Source: Acidimicrobiaceae bacterium (GTDB taxonomy: Bacteria; Actinomycetota; Acidimicrobiia; Acidimicrobiales; RAAP-2). Taken from it: a DNA stretch of 64,000 nucleotides. The position numbers were made by a program, and so were the translations under genes. Location of the stretch: the NCBI GenBank assembly GCA_003164095.1, contig PLRX01000066.1, positions 7,394-71,393 on the forward strand, in the 5' to 3' direction. The notes beneath the pieces were generated by a model, which ran no database searches, was not told the origin of the DNA, and was given only the letters and a program-made list of their open reading frames with translations. Below are positions 51,966-63,957 of the stretch, in pieces. Each line of letters starts with the position of its first letter. The first letter of the stretch is position 1.

Positions 51966-53932
51966 TGGGTGTACACCTCGACCGTCGAGCCCACCGCCAC
52001 CGACGTACCGGCGGCTGGGGACGTGGAGACCACCGTCGTGGACCCCGGCGGGCCGTAGGGGCCACCGGTGTGGAGCCCGACGAGGGCCAGCTTGGCCGCG
52101 GCCTCCCTCAGCGACAGTCCGAAAAGAGAAGGCACGCTGACGGGCTCGGGCCCGAGCGACACCTGGACGGTGACCGTCGACCCGTAGGGGACGGGACCGG
52201 CCGACGGCGCAGGGACGGTGGCGATCACCCCGCCGGTCGCCACCGACGACGACCAGATCTTGGACTCGACCGGCACGAACCCGGCGGCCGACAGTGCGGC
52301 CGAAGCCGAGACCCAGGTGGCACCGGAACCGGTCACCGGGGGCACCGCCACCGGCGCGTGCCCCTTCGAGGCGATGACCGTCACCGTGGAGCCGTAGGTG
52401 GCGTGGCCGACGGGCGTCGTCCCGATGACCCCGCCCGCCTTGACGGTGGAGCTGTAGACGGCGGCCGCGGGCGGGCACACGCCCACCAGGTGCACGGCGG
52501 CCAGTGCGACGATTGCGTCCTGGCACGCAGTGAACGACACCACGCTCGGGATGGCGACGAGCGGCAGTCCGGTCGATACAACGACGTTCACCGTCGATCC
52601 CTGCTTGACCGAGGTGCCCGACCGTGCGCCCGGCCGCTGGCTGATCACCACGCCGGCCGGCACGGTGATCGACGACGTGCGCCCCGACACCCGGACGTCC
52701 AGGTGCGACCTCCTGGCCGTGGACGTGGCTGTCGCCAGTGTGCGACCGACCAGCGAGGGCACCGGGGTGGACGGGGTAAAGAACTTGACCGAGGATGCCC
52801 ACGCGAGCCCGCCGGCCAGCAGGGCGACCACCAGCACCGCCATAGCCAGCACCCAGGGCCACCGGCGCCGACGGCGGGCCGGCTCGAGGGAGGGCGCAGT
52901 GGTGGTCATGGCGCCTGTGCCCGAGGATCCCGACGGCGGCGGCGCCACAGGCAGTCCCAGTTCGGTCAGGTCCCCCACCGGCTCGGTCCACCGGCGAGCT
53001 GAGCGGATCGGGCGCTCGGTGGCCCCGGTCAGCCCGACGGCGGCAGCCAGGAGGAAGGGGTCCTCCTCCTCGCGATCCTGTGTGACCAACGCGAGCCGCT
53101 CGGGGGCAGGCAGCTCGGCCGCGAGTTCGGCCAGCCGCTCGCCGAACTGCGCCGCGTCGAAGCGCTCGGCCGGGTCTGGGGCGGCGGCCCACGTCAGGAC
53201 CTCCCCCAGCGGACCGAGCGCCTCGTGGTCGGGAAGAAGGGCCCCGAGGCGGGCCATGAGGGTGGCGATGGTCGTGTCGCCGATGAACGGTGACTCGCCC
53301 GTGACGCCCTCGTAGAGCACCAGGGCGAGACCGTAGACGTCGGCCTTGCCGTCGAGGACCCAGCCCTCCACCTGCTCGGGGGCCGCGTAGCGTGCCGTCC
53401 CGAGGATCGCCCCGTCGGGCTCCGTCCAGGCGGCCTCGGCCAGTGCCCGGGCCAACCCGAAGTCGGCGATGCGCAGTCGCCCGTCGGCGTCGAAGAGGAT
53501 GTTGGCCGGCTTGATGTCGCGGTGGATGAGGCCGCGGCGGTGGGCGTAGTCGAGTCCGGCGCACGCCTCGATGCCGATGCGGACGGCCTGCTCGGGCGTC
53601 AGGAGCTCGCCCGTGTCGAAGATCTGACGGAGGGAGCCACCGGCCAGGTACTCGAGTACCAGGTACGGCTCACCGTCCTCCTCGCCCCAGTCGTAGACCC
53701 GCAGGATGTTCGGGTGGTTGAGCGCGGCGACGGCACGGGCCTCGGCCCGGAAGCGCTTCAGGAAGGCCTGGTCGCCGGCGAGGGCCGGATGGAGGACCTT
53801 GATGGCAACCTGCCGCTTGAGCGACACGTCGTCGGCCAGGTACACGTGCGCGGACGCACCCGTCCCCACGGGTGTGACGAGTCGGTAGCGGTCGCCGAGG
53901 ACGCGCCCGATGGAGTCGGTCAGACTCGGCAT
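51962..53932 (-). CDS. PASTA-domain Ser/Thr protein kinase (PknB-like)
   Basis: A 656-residue kinase. Residues 15-275 are the kinase domain: K45 in QVAIKVLH, HRDIKPAN with D139, DFG at 157-159. A proline-rich juxtamembrane region leads to a single helix (about 358-380), followed by four extracellular PASTA-like repeats with recurrent VPSLVG and TVxV patterns. One repeat has two Cys (FTACQDA, GVCPP), perhaps a disulfide. PASTA domains of this class bind muropeptides or lipid II. GGAGGAG is 2-3 nt before the ATG. Confidence 0.92.
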   Translation of the reverse strand: MPSLTDSIGRVLGDRYRLVTPVGTGASAHVYLADDVSLKRQVAIKVLHPALAGDQAFLKRFRAEARAVAALNHPNILRVYDWGEEDGEPYLVLEYLAGGSLRQIFDTGELLTPEQAVRIGIEACAGLDYAHRRGLIHRDIKPANILFDADGRLRIADFGLARALAEAAWTEPDGAILGTARYAAPEQVEGWVLDGKADVYGLALVLYEGVTGESPFIGDTTIATLMARLGALLPDHEALGPLGEVLTWAAAPDPAERFDAAQFGERLAELAAELPAPERLALVTQDREEEDPFLLAAAVGLTGATERPIRSARRWTEPVGDLTELGLPVAPPPSGSSGTGAMTTTAPSLEPARRRRRWPWVLAMAVLVVALLAGGLAWASSVKFFTPSTPVPSLVGRTLATATSTARRSHLDVRVSGRTSSITVPAGVVISQRPGARSGTSVKQGSTVNVVVSTGLPLVAIPSVVSFTACQDAIVALAAVHLVGVCPPAAAVYSSTVKAGGVIGTTPVGHATYGSTVTVIASKGHAPVAVPPVTGSGATWVSASAALSAAGFVPVESKIWSSSVATGGVIATVPAPSAGPVPYGSTVTVQVSLGPEPVSVPSLFGLSLREAAAKLALVGLHTGGPYGPPGSTTVVSTSPAAGTSVAVGSTVEVYTQ

Positions 53933-53941
53933 GGCTCCTCC

Positions 53942-53947
53942 AGGCTA
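53942..53947 (-). promoter_or_regulatory. Possible -10 (TAGCCT) for the PASTA kinase
   Basis: Minus-strand TAGCCT ends 9 nt before the ATG at 53932, but the interval is a perfect GGAGGAG ribosome-binding sequence, so transcription may start just ahead or the hexamer may be coincidental. Confidence 0.25.
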
Positions 53948-54027
53948 GTGATCGGCGCACGCTGATCGGTGGACACTGGAGACGGCCGGAACCGACGGCT
54001 CGGACTGCCCGAACGGGCCGGTGACGC

Positions 54028-54061
54028 GACGAAGGACGGGGCTAACGCCCCGTCCTTCGTC
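54028..54061. terminator. Perfect 15-bp hairpin between secreted-protein and kinase genes
   Basis: 54028-54042 pairs perfectly with 54047-54061 around a TAAC loop (core GGACGGGGC). It lies 38 nt past the secreted-protein stop and about 96 nt upstream of the kinase start. There is no T-tract. Confidence 0.75.
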
Positions 54062-54098
54062 CAGATCACACCCGGCTACCCGGGTGCAGAAGCCGTGA

Positions 54099-54851
54099 TC
54101 AGTGAATGTTCAGGGTGCTGGTCGACGGATCGATGTCAGCGCTCTGGATGAAGATCGACGTGGCATTGGAGTACATCTCGCCGGCCATATCGGTGAGGAA
54201 GCTGCCGGAGACGTCCGTACCATGGTCAGTGCCGATGCAGACCAGCATGGAGAAGTCCTTGTAGCCCAAGCTCGGGGTCGTCGTGACGACACCGCTCAGC
54301 AGGAAGCCTGCCTCGGTGCCACACGCACCACCCGTGATCTGCGCGGTCTTCTTGGTCGTTCCGGTAAAGGTAGTGCCGTTCACCGACAGCGTCACGTTCT
54401 TCAGGGCCTTGCCCAGGGTCTTCGCCCCAGTCGCGGCGTAGGAAGCAGCGGTGCCGTAGTAGTACGTCTTCGGCGTCTTGACACAACCGGGAATCAACAC
54501 TGTCTTGGGACTACCCGTGCCGATGCCGCTGCACTTCGAGTTCTTCGAAGTGATCGTGTTGCCAGGGCTGCTCCCACCGGTCGTGCAGTTGCTCACGCTG
54601 GGATTGGTGACGTCGTTGCTGAAGGTGGTCGCCGTGGTGGTCGTGGCCGACGTGGTGGCGGTCGTGGTGTTCCCACCGACGCTGAGGCCAGCACCAGCAA
54701 AGGTGATCGTGCCCGACGCGGCGCAGTTGATGGGCGTGGGCGGAAGTGGCTTGACGGCGGCGCCGGCAACACCACTGCCGATTGCTCCGGCGGCAAGCGC
54801 CGAAGCCGGCATCGCGACTGCTGCCGCGATAACAAGCATCTTGCGAATCAT
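54099..54851 (-). CDS. Secreted Thr-rich six-cysteine protein, unknown function
   Basis: A 250-residue protein with a signal peptide (MIRKMLVIAAAVAMPASALA, cleavage after AAGA/SGVAGAA region about 25-33). The mature part has six cysteines, a Thr-rich linker (NTTTATTSATTTTATT), and about 20 Ser/Thr/Gly-rich blocks. I recognise no domain. A canonical AAGGAG (54860-54865) 8 nt before the ATG suggests strong translation. The product is presumably exported and may be a surface or extracellular adhesin-like protein (inference). Confidence 0.82.
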   Translation of the reverse strand: MIRKMLVIAAAVAMPASALAAGAIGSGVAGAAVKPLPPTPINCAASGTITFAGAGLSVGGNTTTATTSATTTTATTFSNDVTNPSVSNCTTGGSSPGNTITSKNSKCSGIGTGSPKTVLIPGCVKTPKTYYYGTAASYAATGAKTLGKALKNVTLSVNGTTFTGTTKKTAQITGGACGTEAGFLLSGVVTTTPSLGYKDFSMLVCIGTDHGTDVSGSFLTDMAGEMYSNATSIFIQSADIDPSTSTLNIH

Positions 54852-55195
54852 ATTGATTGCTCCTTGTTGATTTCCCCCGCAGAACACGGGCTCGAAGTCA
54901 GGTGACGGTCGCCCCCCGACGTGTTCACACCACCGGCCAGGAATCCCCCCAGCAGCAGCACAGGGTAGAACGAACAACTCCCCCTGTCCGTTACAGAGTC
55001 AGCGACCGGATCTCCGATGCGCATGCGAAATCGGTACCGTCGAACCGACGCCCCCCGATGCCCCGAGCACAGCGACCAGACCCAGTCTCCTCTCCCCTGC
55101 CTTGGAGACGTTTCAACCGGTATCGGTACCCTAGTGAAGCGATCAACCAAATTCAAGGCTCCGCACGCGCAACGCACCATGGTGTCGGGAAATCA
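54852..55195 (-). promoter_or_regulatory. Promoter and long leader region upstream of the secreted-protein gene
   Basis: This gene-free stretch holds a minus-strand promoter at 55128-55156 and a leader of about 270 nt with the 9-bp direct repeat ATCGGTACC (55030-55038 and 55122-55130), a CGCATGCG palindrome (55020-55027) flanked by CCGAT/ATCGG, and the ribosome-binding site at 54860. A second, weaker -10 (TACCCT) is at 54962-54967. Confidence 0.5.
55128..55156 (-). promoter_or_regulatory. Sigma-70-like promoter TTGAAT-N17-TAGGGT
   Basis: On the minus strand TTGAAT (55156-55151) and TAGGGT (55133-55128) are separated by exactly 17 nt. This is the best -35/-10 pair in the window; predicted transcription start near 55121. 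Confidence 0.6.
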
Positions 55196-58383
<3,188 letters not shown>

Positions 58384-58387
58384 GGGC

Positions 58388-59572
58388 CTAGTTTCGCAGG
58401 CGGTCGACGACCCCGGGAACCCGTGCGAGCGCATGGTCCACATCCTGCCCGGTGGTGGTGACACCTAACGAGAAACGCAGTCCGGACGAGGCCTCGCGCC
58501 GGTCGAGTCCCATCGCCTCCAGCACGTGGCTCGGCTCGACGGCGCCGCTCGAGCAGGCGGCGCCGGCTGACGCGGCGATGCCGGCCTCGTCGAGGAGTAC
58601 CACGACGGACTCGGACTCGACCCCCGCCAGGCGGAGGTGGAGGATGCCGGCGACGCGGTGGCTCCGGTCGCCGGTCTCGACCGCACCGGGCACCGAGGAC
58701 AGCAGCCCGTCGGCCAGGCGGTCCCGCAGACCGGTCACCCGTGCGACGGTCTCGTTGCGGGTGGCCACGGTGACGGCCAGCGCGGCCGCCGTACCTACAG
58801 CCCCGGCCACATTGGGTGTCCCGCTGCGTCGACCCCGCTCCTGTCCGCCGCCGTCGATCCTCGGTCGGACGCGTGCGCCGGCGCGCACCACCAGCGCGCC
58901 ACTCCCCTTCGGTCCACCGAACTTGTGCCCGCTGATCGACACCAACCCGGCCGGCCCGGCCGCCTCGACGACGTCGAGCCACGGGATGGCCTGGACGGCA
59001 TCGGTGTGCAGAACGGCGCGGGGCGACGCCTCGGCCACGATCCGGGCCACCTCGTCGAGCGGCTGGGCGGTGCCGATCTCGTTGTTCACGGCCATCACCG
59101 ACACCAGGCCCACGTCGGGGCGGCAGGCATCGGCCAGGACGACGAGGTCGACCAGGCCGTCGGGCCCGCTGGGCACCTCACGGAGTTCGGCCCCGGTGCG
59201 GGCGGCCAGGGACCGGCACGCCCGCAGCACGGCGTGGTGCTCCATCGCCGTGCACACCACGGCCGGGGGCGGCCCGTCGGGGCGTTCGGCCGCCACGGCT
59301 TCCCACCCACCGTTGATCGCCAGGTCGTCGGCCTCCGTACCTCCGGAGGTGAGTACGATCTCGCCAGGTGCTGCGCCCAACAGCTCGGCCAGCAGGTCGC
59401 GTGCGTCGTCGAGGGCGATCCGCGCCCGGCGCGACTCCGCATGGGCGCCGGAGGGATTGGCGAACCCGTCGGTCAGGAGCGGCAGCATCGCCTCGAGCGC
59501 CTCGGGCCGGAGCGGCGTGGTGGCCGCGTGGTCGAGGTAGGCGCGGTGCCCTTCGGCCGGGGCGGTGCTCAC
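58388..59572 (-). CDS. iscS: Cysteine desulfurase (IscS/NifS-like)
   Basis: A 394-residue class V PLP enzyme: YLDHAATTPLRPEAL at the N-terminus, TSGGTEADDLAI, the PLP lysine K217 in SISGHKFGGPKG, and the active Cys C340 in AGAACSSGAVEPSHVL. It mobilises sulfur as persulfide for MnmA and Fe-S clusters; the operon context supports thiouridine formation. GTG start. Confidence 0.94.
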   Translation of the reverse strand: MSTAPAEGHRAYLDHAATTPLRPEALEAMLPLLTDGFANPSGAHAESRRARIALDDARDLLAELLGAAPGEIVLTSGGTEADDLAINGGWEAVAAERPDGPPPAVVCTAMEHHAVLRACRSLAARTGAELREVPSGPDGLVDLVVLADACRPDVGLVSVMAVNNEIGTAQPLDEVARIVAEASPRAVLHTDAVQAIPWLDVVEAAGPAGLVSISGHKFGGPKGSGALVVRAGARVRPRIDGGGQERGRRSGTPNVAGAVGTAAALAVTVATRNETVARVTGLRDRLADGLLSSVPGAVETGDRSHRVAGILHLRLAGVESESVVVLLDEAGIAASAGAACSSGAVEPSHVLEAMGLDRREASSGLRFSLGVTTTGQDVDHALARVPGVVDRLRN

Positions 59573-59591
59573 CTCGCGTGCCGAGCCGGCA

Positions 59592-60995
59592 TCAGGCGAT
59601 CCACACCGACTTGACGTTGCAGAACTCGTGCATGCCGAACGACGACAGCTCGCGGCCGATGCCCGAGCTCTTGATGCCGCCGAACGGCAGCTGCGGCATC
59701 GACACGGTCATCCCGTTCACGAAGACCTGTCCCGCCTGGAGGCCGGTCACGAACTGCTGCTGTTCGTCGGGATCCTCGGTCCACACGCTCGAGCCCAGGC
59801 CGAACTCGGTGTCGTTCGCCAGCTCGAGGGCGGCATCCGCATCATCCACCACGTAGAGGAGGGCCACCGGTCCGAAGACCTCTTCCGTCGCCACCCGCAT
59901 GCCGGGGGCGATAGCGGTGATGACGGTCGGGGCATAGAAGGCGCCCGGCTGGTCGGGGCCACCCGGTCCCACCACCCGCTGGCCCCCGCAGAGGATCGTT
60001 GCGCCCTTGGCCCGAGCGTCCTCGACCTGCGCCTCGATGCCGTCCACCGCCGCCGCGTTGATCAACGGGCCCACCTCGGTGGCAGGGTCGAACGGGTCAC
60101 CCACCGACAGGGCGGCCATCGCCTCGACGAACCGACCGGTGAACTCCTGGGCGACGTCCCGGTGGACGATGAAGCGCTTGCCGGCGATGCACGACTGTCC
60201 GGCGTTCTGCACCCGCGCCTGCACGGCCACCGGGACCGCCCGGTCGAGGTCGGCCGACGGCAGGACGATGAACGGGTCACTCCCGCCGAGTTCGAGCACC
60301 ACCTTCTTGCCGACGGCACCGGCCTGGGCGGCGACGGCACGCCCGGCACCCACGCTGCCGGTCAACGTCACCGCGGCGACCCTGCGGTCGGCGATCACGC
60401 CGGGCACCTGGTCGGTACCGATGAGCAGCGTCTGCAGCACGCCGTCGGGTGCCCCGGCGCGCCGGAACAGGTCCTCGATCAGGAGCGCGGTGCGGGGGAC
60501 GCTCGGGGCGTGCTTCAGCAGCCCCACATTGCCCGCCATGACCGCCGGTCCGATGAAGCGCGCCACCTGCCAGAGCGGGAAGTTCCACGGCATGATCGCC
60601 AGGATCACCCCGAGCGGTTGGTACGCCACGAGACCGAGCGACCCGTCGACCAGCACCTCCTGATCGGCCAGCATCGCCTCGGCGTGCTCGGCGAACCAGC
60701 GGAAGCCGAAGGCGCACTTGGCCACCTCGCCCTTGGCCTGAGCGAAGGGCTTGCCCATTTCGGTGGTGACGGTGTGGGCGATGTCGGGCACCTCCCCCTC
60801 GAGTAGTTCGGCCGCGGTGATGAGGAGGCGGGCCCGCTCCTCGAAGGTCGACCCGGCCCACGCCGAGGCGGCCGTCGCCGCGGTGGCGAGACGTACTTCG
60901 AGGGCGGTGGCGTCGAGGGGATCGAACGACTCGAGCAGCTCGCCGGTCGCGGGGTTGATCGTGGCGATGGGCGGACCGGGGTCTACTGCGTGCAT
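59592..60995 (-). CDS. Aldehyde dehydrogenase (succinate-semialdehyde dehydrogenase-like)
   Basis: A 467-residue ALDH: IMPWNFPLWQVARF, LTGSVGAGRAV in the NAD(P)-binding region, E235 in VLELGGSDPF as general base and C269 in NAGQSCIAGKRF as nucleophile, VFGPVALLYV later. The sequence PWNFPLWQVAR and the lack of a lysine-rich substrate loop suit a GabD/Sad-like SSADH, though other aldehydes are possible. The reading frame extends upstream over the next gene but coding signal starts at the ATG at 60995. Confidence 0.9.
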   Translation of the reverse strand: MHAVDPGPPIATINPATGELLESFDPLDATALEVRLATAATAASAWAGSTFEERARLLITAAELLEGEVPDIAHTVTTEMGKPFAQAKGEVAKCAFGFRWFAEHAEAMLADQEVLVDGSLGLVAYQPLGVILAIMPWNFPLWQVARFIGPAVMAGNVGLLKHAPSVPRTALLIEDLFRRAGAPDGVLQTLLIGTDQVPGVIADRRVAAVTLTGSVGAGRAVAAQAGAVGKKVVLELGGSDPFIVLPSADLDRAVPVAVQARVQNAGQSCIAGKRFIVHRDVAQEFTGRFVEAMAALSVGDPFDPATEVGPLINAAAVDGIEAQVEDARAKGATILCGGQRVVGPGGPDQPGAFYAPTVITAIAPGMRVATEEVFGPVALLYVVDDADAALELANDTEFGLGSSVWTEDPDEQQQFVTGLQAGQVFVNGMTVSMPQLPFGGIKSSGIGRELSSFGMHEFCNVKSVWIA

Positions 60996-61068
60996 GCGGT
61001 CCAGTATCGCCGATGGCCGGCTGGGCCCGATCCGGGGCATGGCGGCACGTGCCGCCTCCGTGGGCCGA

Positions 61069-62424
61069 TCACTCCAGGCCGAGAATCCCGGGCAGGAGGA
61101 GCCGCTGGACCTTGCCGGTGGCCGTCCTCGGCAGGGCGTCGACCACCTCGTACTGCTTGGGCCGCTTGTAGCCGGCGAGGTTGTCGGCGGCGTGGTCGGC
61201 GAGCGCGGCAATGACCGCATCGGGGTCGACACCGGGCCCTGCCACCACTGCGGCACACACGCGTTGGCCCCACCGCTCGTCGGCGAGTCCGAACACGGCA
61301 ATATCGACGATGCCGGGCACGTCGGCCAGTGACGCCTCGACCTCGGCCGGGTAGACGTTCACCCCACCCGTGATGACGAGATCGTCGCGCCGACCATCGA
61401 GGTAGAGGTAGCCGTCGGCATCGAGTCGTCCGAGGTCCCCGACGGTGAACGCGCCGTCTCGCCAGGCGCCCGCGGTCTTGGCCTCATCCCCCCAATAGGT
61501 GAAGCGCTGGAACGGAGGAGGACGGCACCAGACCGTGCCGTCGGGGTCGACGGACAGCTCCCTCCCCCGACGGGCGCGGCCGACGGTTCCCGGACGCTCG
61601 AGCCACTCGGTGGCCGAGCACACGGTGAACTGCCCCTCGGTCGAGCCGTAGAACTCCCACAGGACGTCCGGGGCGACCACATCGAGTGCGGCCCGCTTGA
61701 GGGCCGGTGGACACGGCGAACCGGCGTGGACGAGGAGCCGCAGTGCATCGAACCGCTCCGGGGCGGTGTCCGGCAGTGCCAGCAGTCGGGCCAGCGCGGA
61801 CGGCGCCAGGAACGTGGTGGTGGGCACCGCACCGGAGGCACCCTCGAGGGCGGCCGCCGCCCGGCCGGCGTCGAAGTGGTCGAGGATGACGCACGTGCCT
61901 CCGGCCAACAACGTCCCGCCCGCGAACCGCACCGACACGGAGTGGTACATCGGCGAGCAGACCAGGTGGACGTCGTCGGGTCCGAAGCACCACTGGTCCG
62001 CTTCGTCGGCAAGTGCGGCTGCTGCGGTCGGCGCATCCCACAGCCCCGACCAGACGCCCTTCGCCGTTCCGGTCGTGCCCGACGTGTAGTGCATGGGCCG
62101 GGCCCGTGGGTGCGGGGCGAGTGCCACCGGCGGACCGGCGTCGAGTCGGGCCAGCGCGTCGGCGTCCGTCACCACGAGCACGGGCGCGGCATCGTCGACG
62201 AGGAGTTCGCGTTCGGCCGCCGTCAGGGTGGCGTTCAACAGGACGGGCACCACGCCGACCCGCAGGGCGCCGAGCACCGCACAGAGCAGGGCTGCCGAGG
62301 ACGGCAGGCAGAACACCACCCGGTCGCCCGCAGCGCAGCCGGACGCCAGGAATGCACCGGCCGCCCTCGCCTGGGCCTCCTCGGCTACGGCGGCGGTCAG
62401 GACCTCGAAGCTGTCGCCGGTCAC
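61069..62424 (-). CDS. AMP-dependent acyl-CoA synthetase/ligase
   Basis: A 451-residue ANL-superfamily enzyme: P-loop-like YTSGTTGTAKGVW (about 113-125), FYGSTEGQF (A5), GDLGRLDADGYLYLDGRRDD (A7-A8) and the catalytic Lys in PRTATGKVQRL near the C-terminus. It should activate a carboxylic acid to an acyl-AMP/CoA. A shorter N-terminal domain than in typical fatty-acyl-CoA ligases. The 4-nt overlap with the upstream exporter suggests a joint function. Confidence 0.92.
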   Translation of the reverse strand: MTGDSFEVLTAAVAEEAQARAAGAFLASGCAAGDRVVFCLPSSAALLCAVLGALRVGVVPVLLNATLTAAERELLVDDAAPVLVVTDADALARLDAGPPVALAPHPRARPMHYTSGTTGTAKGVWSGLWDAPTAAAALADEADQWCFGPDDVHLVCSPMYHSVSVRFAGGTLLAGGTCVILDHFDAGRAAAALEGASGAVPTTTFLAPSALARLLALPDTAPERFDALRLLVHAGSPCPPALKRAALDVVAPDVLWEFYGSTEGQFTVCSATEWLERPGTVGRARRGRELSVDPDGTVWCRPPPFQRFTYWGDEAKTAGAWRDGAFTVGDLGRLDADGYLYLDGRRDDLVITGGVNVYPAEVEASLADVPGIVDIAVFGLADERWGQRVCAAVVAGPGVDPDAVIAALADHAADNLAGYKRPKQYEVVDALPRTATGKVQRLLLPGILGLE

Positions 62425-63725
62425 AGCGAGCCGCCGGCCGGTGCGGAGTCGGCTGCGTCGCCATTGCCGAGGCCGACCGGCCCATCAGCGGGAGCCGGGT
62501 CCGCCAGGTTGGTGAACGCGGTCGGCCGGAAGACGGCCACGAGTGCACACACGGCGAGCAGCGCCAGCGACCCGACCACGGTGACCGTCCGGATCCCGTG
62601 GGTGTCGGCAAGCAGCCCCTGGACGACGGCCCCCAACGGATAGATGAGACCGAGGGCCATCATGTAGATGCTGAGGATCCTGCCGCGGGCCTCGGCCGGC
62701 GCCCGCAACTGCACCACCGTGTTGAGCCCGGAGAGCACGAAGATGTAGCCGGCCCCCACGGCCACGAAGGCCACGAGGGCGAGCGGCAACGACGGGGCCA
62801 GTCCATAGGCGCACAGCAGCACCGGCACGACGAACAAGGCCGTCCGGAGCATCGTCAGCCGACCGAACCTGATGGCCAGGCCCGGGAGCGCCAGGGCGCC
62901 CGCCACGGCACCGATGCCCTGGGCGGTGACCAACAGCGCGGTGATCGACGGCAGGCCGATCCCCGCCGAGTGCACGTACTGCTTCGCCATGGCCGGCACC
63001 AACGCGATGAAGGGCGACGCCAGCAGGGCGACAACGGCGATCCAGCCGATCGCCGACCGGCAGCCCGGCTCCGCCCGGGCGGCCTGTGCCCCCTCGACGA
63101 TCCGTCGGACCATCCTGATCGAACCGGTGACCGGGAGCGGCTTCGGGAGGTGGACGTAGAGGAGCGCAACGACGACCGCGCCGAAGGACAGCGCGTTGAT
63201 ACCGAAGACGAAGGCGTAGTTGTTGCTGAGAAGGACGAGCCCCGCGAGCGCCGGACCGATGACCCGACCGAGGTTGTACTGGGCCGAGGACAGCGACACT
63301 GCGCCGAGCAGGTCCTCCGTCGGGACGAGGTCCGGCACCATCGCCTGGTATGCGGGGAACCCGACGGCCCCGCACGCTCCGCCGAGGAACGAGAGCACCA
63401 CGAGTGCCCAGGGCGGATCGTGGTGGAGGCCGGCGAGGACCGCGAGCGCTGCGGCGAACACCGTCTCGGCCACCGTGGTGAGGATGAGCCACTTGCGTCG
63501 GTCCAGGCGGTCGGCGAGTGCGCCCCCGACCGGGGCCAGCAGGCCGATGGGCACGAAGGCCGCACCGGCTGCGAGTGCGGCCCAGGCCGGCTTGTCGGTC
63601 CGGGTGAAGACGAGGACACCGAGCGCCACCGTCTGCATCCACGAGCCGAGGTTCGAGACCAGGGCTGCCGACCAGATGAGGGCGAAGTTCCGCGAGCGGA
63701 GCGGGCGGAGCGATGCCAGGGCCAC
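62421..63725 (-). CDS. MFS transporter of the EntS-like (MFS_3) type
   Basis: A 434-residue membrane protein with about 12 hydrophobic helices. FALIWSAALVSNLGSWMQTVALG is the first helix; GLLAPVGGALADRLDRRKWL the conserved loop 2-3; GVGAGYIFVLSGLNTVVQLRAPAEARGR is near helix 10. The GTG start has TAGCCT 7 nt upstream. The acyl-CoA synthetase follows with a 4-nt overlap. Confidence 0.9.
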   Translation of the reverse strand: MALASLRPLRSRNFALIWSAALVSNLGSWMQTVALGVLVFTRTDKPAWAALAAGAAFVPIGLLAPVGGALADRLDRRKWLILTTVAETVFAAALAVLAGLHHDPPWALVVLSFLGGACGAVGFPAYQAMVPDLVPTEDLLGAVSLSSAQYNLGRVIGPALAGLVLLSNNYAFVFGINALSFGAVVVALLYVHLPKPLPVTGSIRMVRRIVEGAQAARAEPGCRSAIGWIAVVALLASPFIALVPAMAKQYVHSAGIGLPSITALLVTAQGIGAVAGALALPGLAIRFGRLTMLRTALFVVPVLLCAYGLAPSLPLALVAFVAVGAGYIFVLSGLNTVVQLRAPAEARGRILSIYMMALGLIYPLGAVVQGLLADTHGIRTVTVVGSLALLAVCALVAVFRPTAFTNLADPAPADGPVGLGNGDAADSAPAGGSL

Positions 63726-63732
63726 GGGGCCG

Positions 63733-63738
63733 AGGCTA
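63733..63738 (-). promoter_or_regulatory. -10 element (TAGCCT) for the MFS-acyl-CoA synthetase operon
   Basis: Minus-strand TAGCCT, 7 nt before the GTG at 63725. Confidence 0.5.
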
Positions 63739-63824
63739 CCGGTGCAGAGCGCCGAGCTCGTTGGCCGACGGGCGACCCCCTGGCGAGGTCCTGGAGCCCC
63801 GGGCGGCGGCCCTGGGCATGGTGG

Positions 63825-63944
63825 CTACCTGTCGAGCTTGACCTTGCGCCGGGGGCGCAGGGCGAACCACCAGATGCTGGCCATCGTGGCGAGCACCCCG
63901 AAGGCGGCAGCCGGCTTGGCGATCTTGCGGGAGCGGTCGGACAT
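63825..63944 (-). CDS. 39-residue single-helix membrane protein
   Basis: Starts MSDRSRKIAKPAAAFG, then a hydrophobic helix (residues about 12-29, VLATMASIWWFAL within), then a basic tail ending RRKVKLDR. Positive charges flank the helix on both sides. The ATG follows TAACGT by 7 nt, the same layout as the larger leaderless genes. I recognise no family; a real small gene is likely. Confidence 0.6.
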   Translation of the reverse strand: MSDRSRKIAKPAAAFGVLATMASIWWFALRPRRKVKLDR

Positions 63945-63951
63945 GGGAGTG

Positions 63952-63957
63952 ACGTTA
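63952..63957 (-). promoter_or_regulatory. -10 element (TAACGT) for the 39-residue membrane protein
   Basis: Minus-strand TAACGT, 7 nt before the ATG at 63944. Confidence 0.5.

Noticed and set aside
51966-53564. N-terminal extension of the small Cys-rich protein
   Set aside because: It is the wrong frame of the kinase gene; only the part after the GTG at 51965 shows conserved Cys/His.
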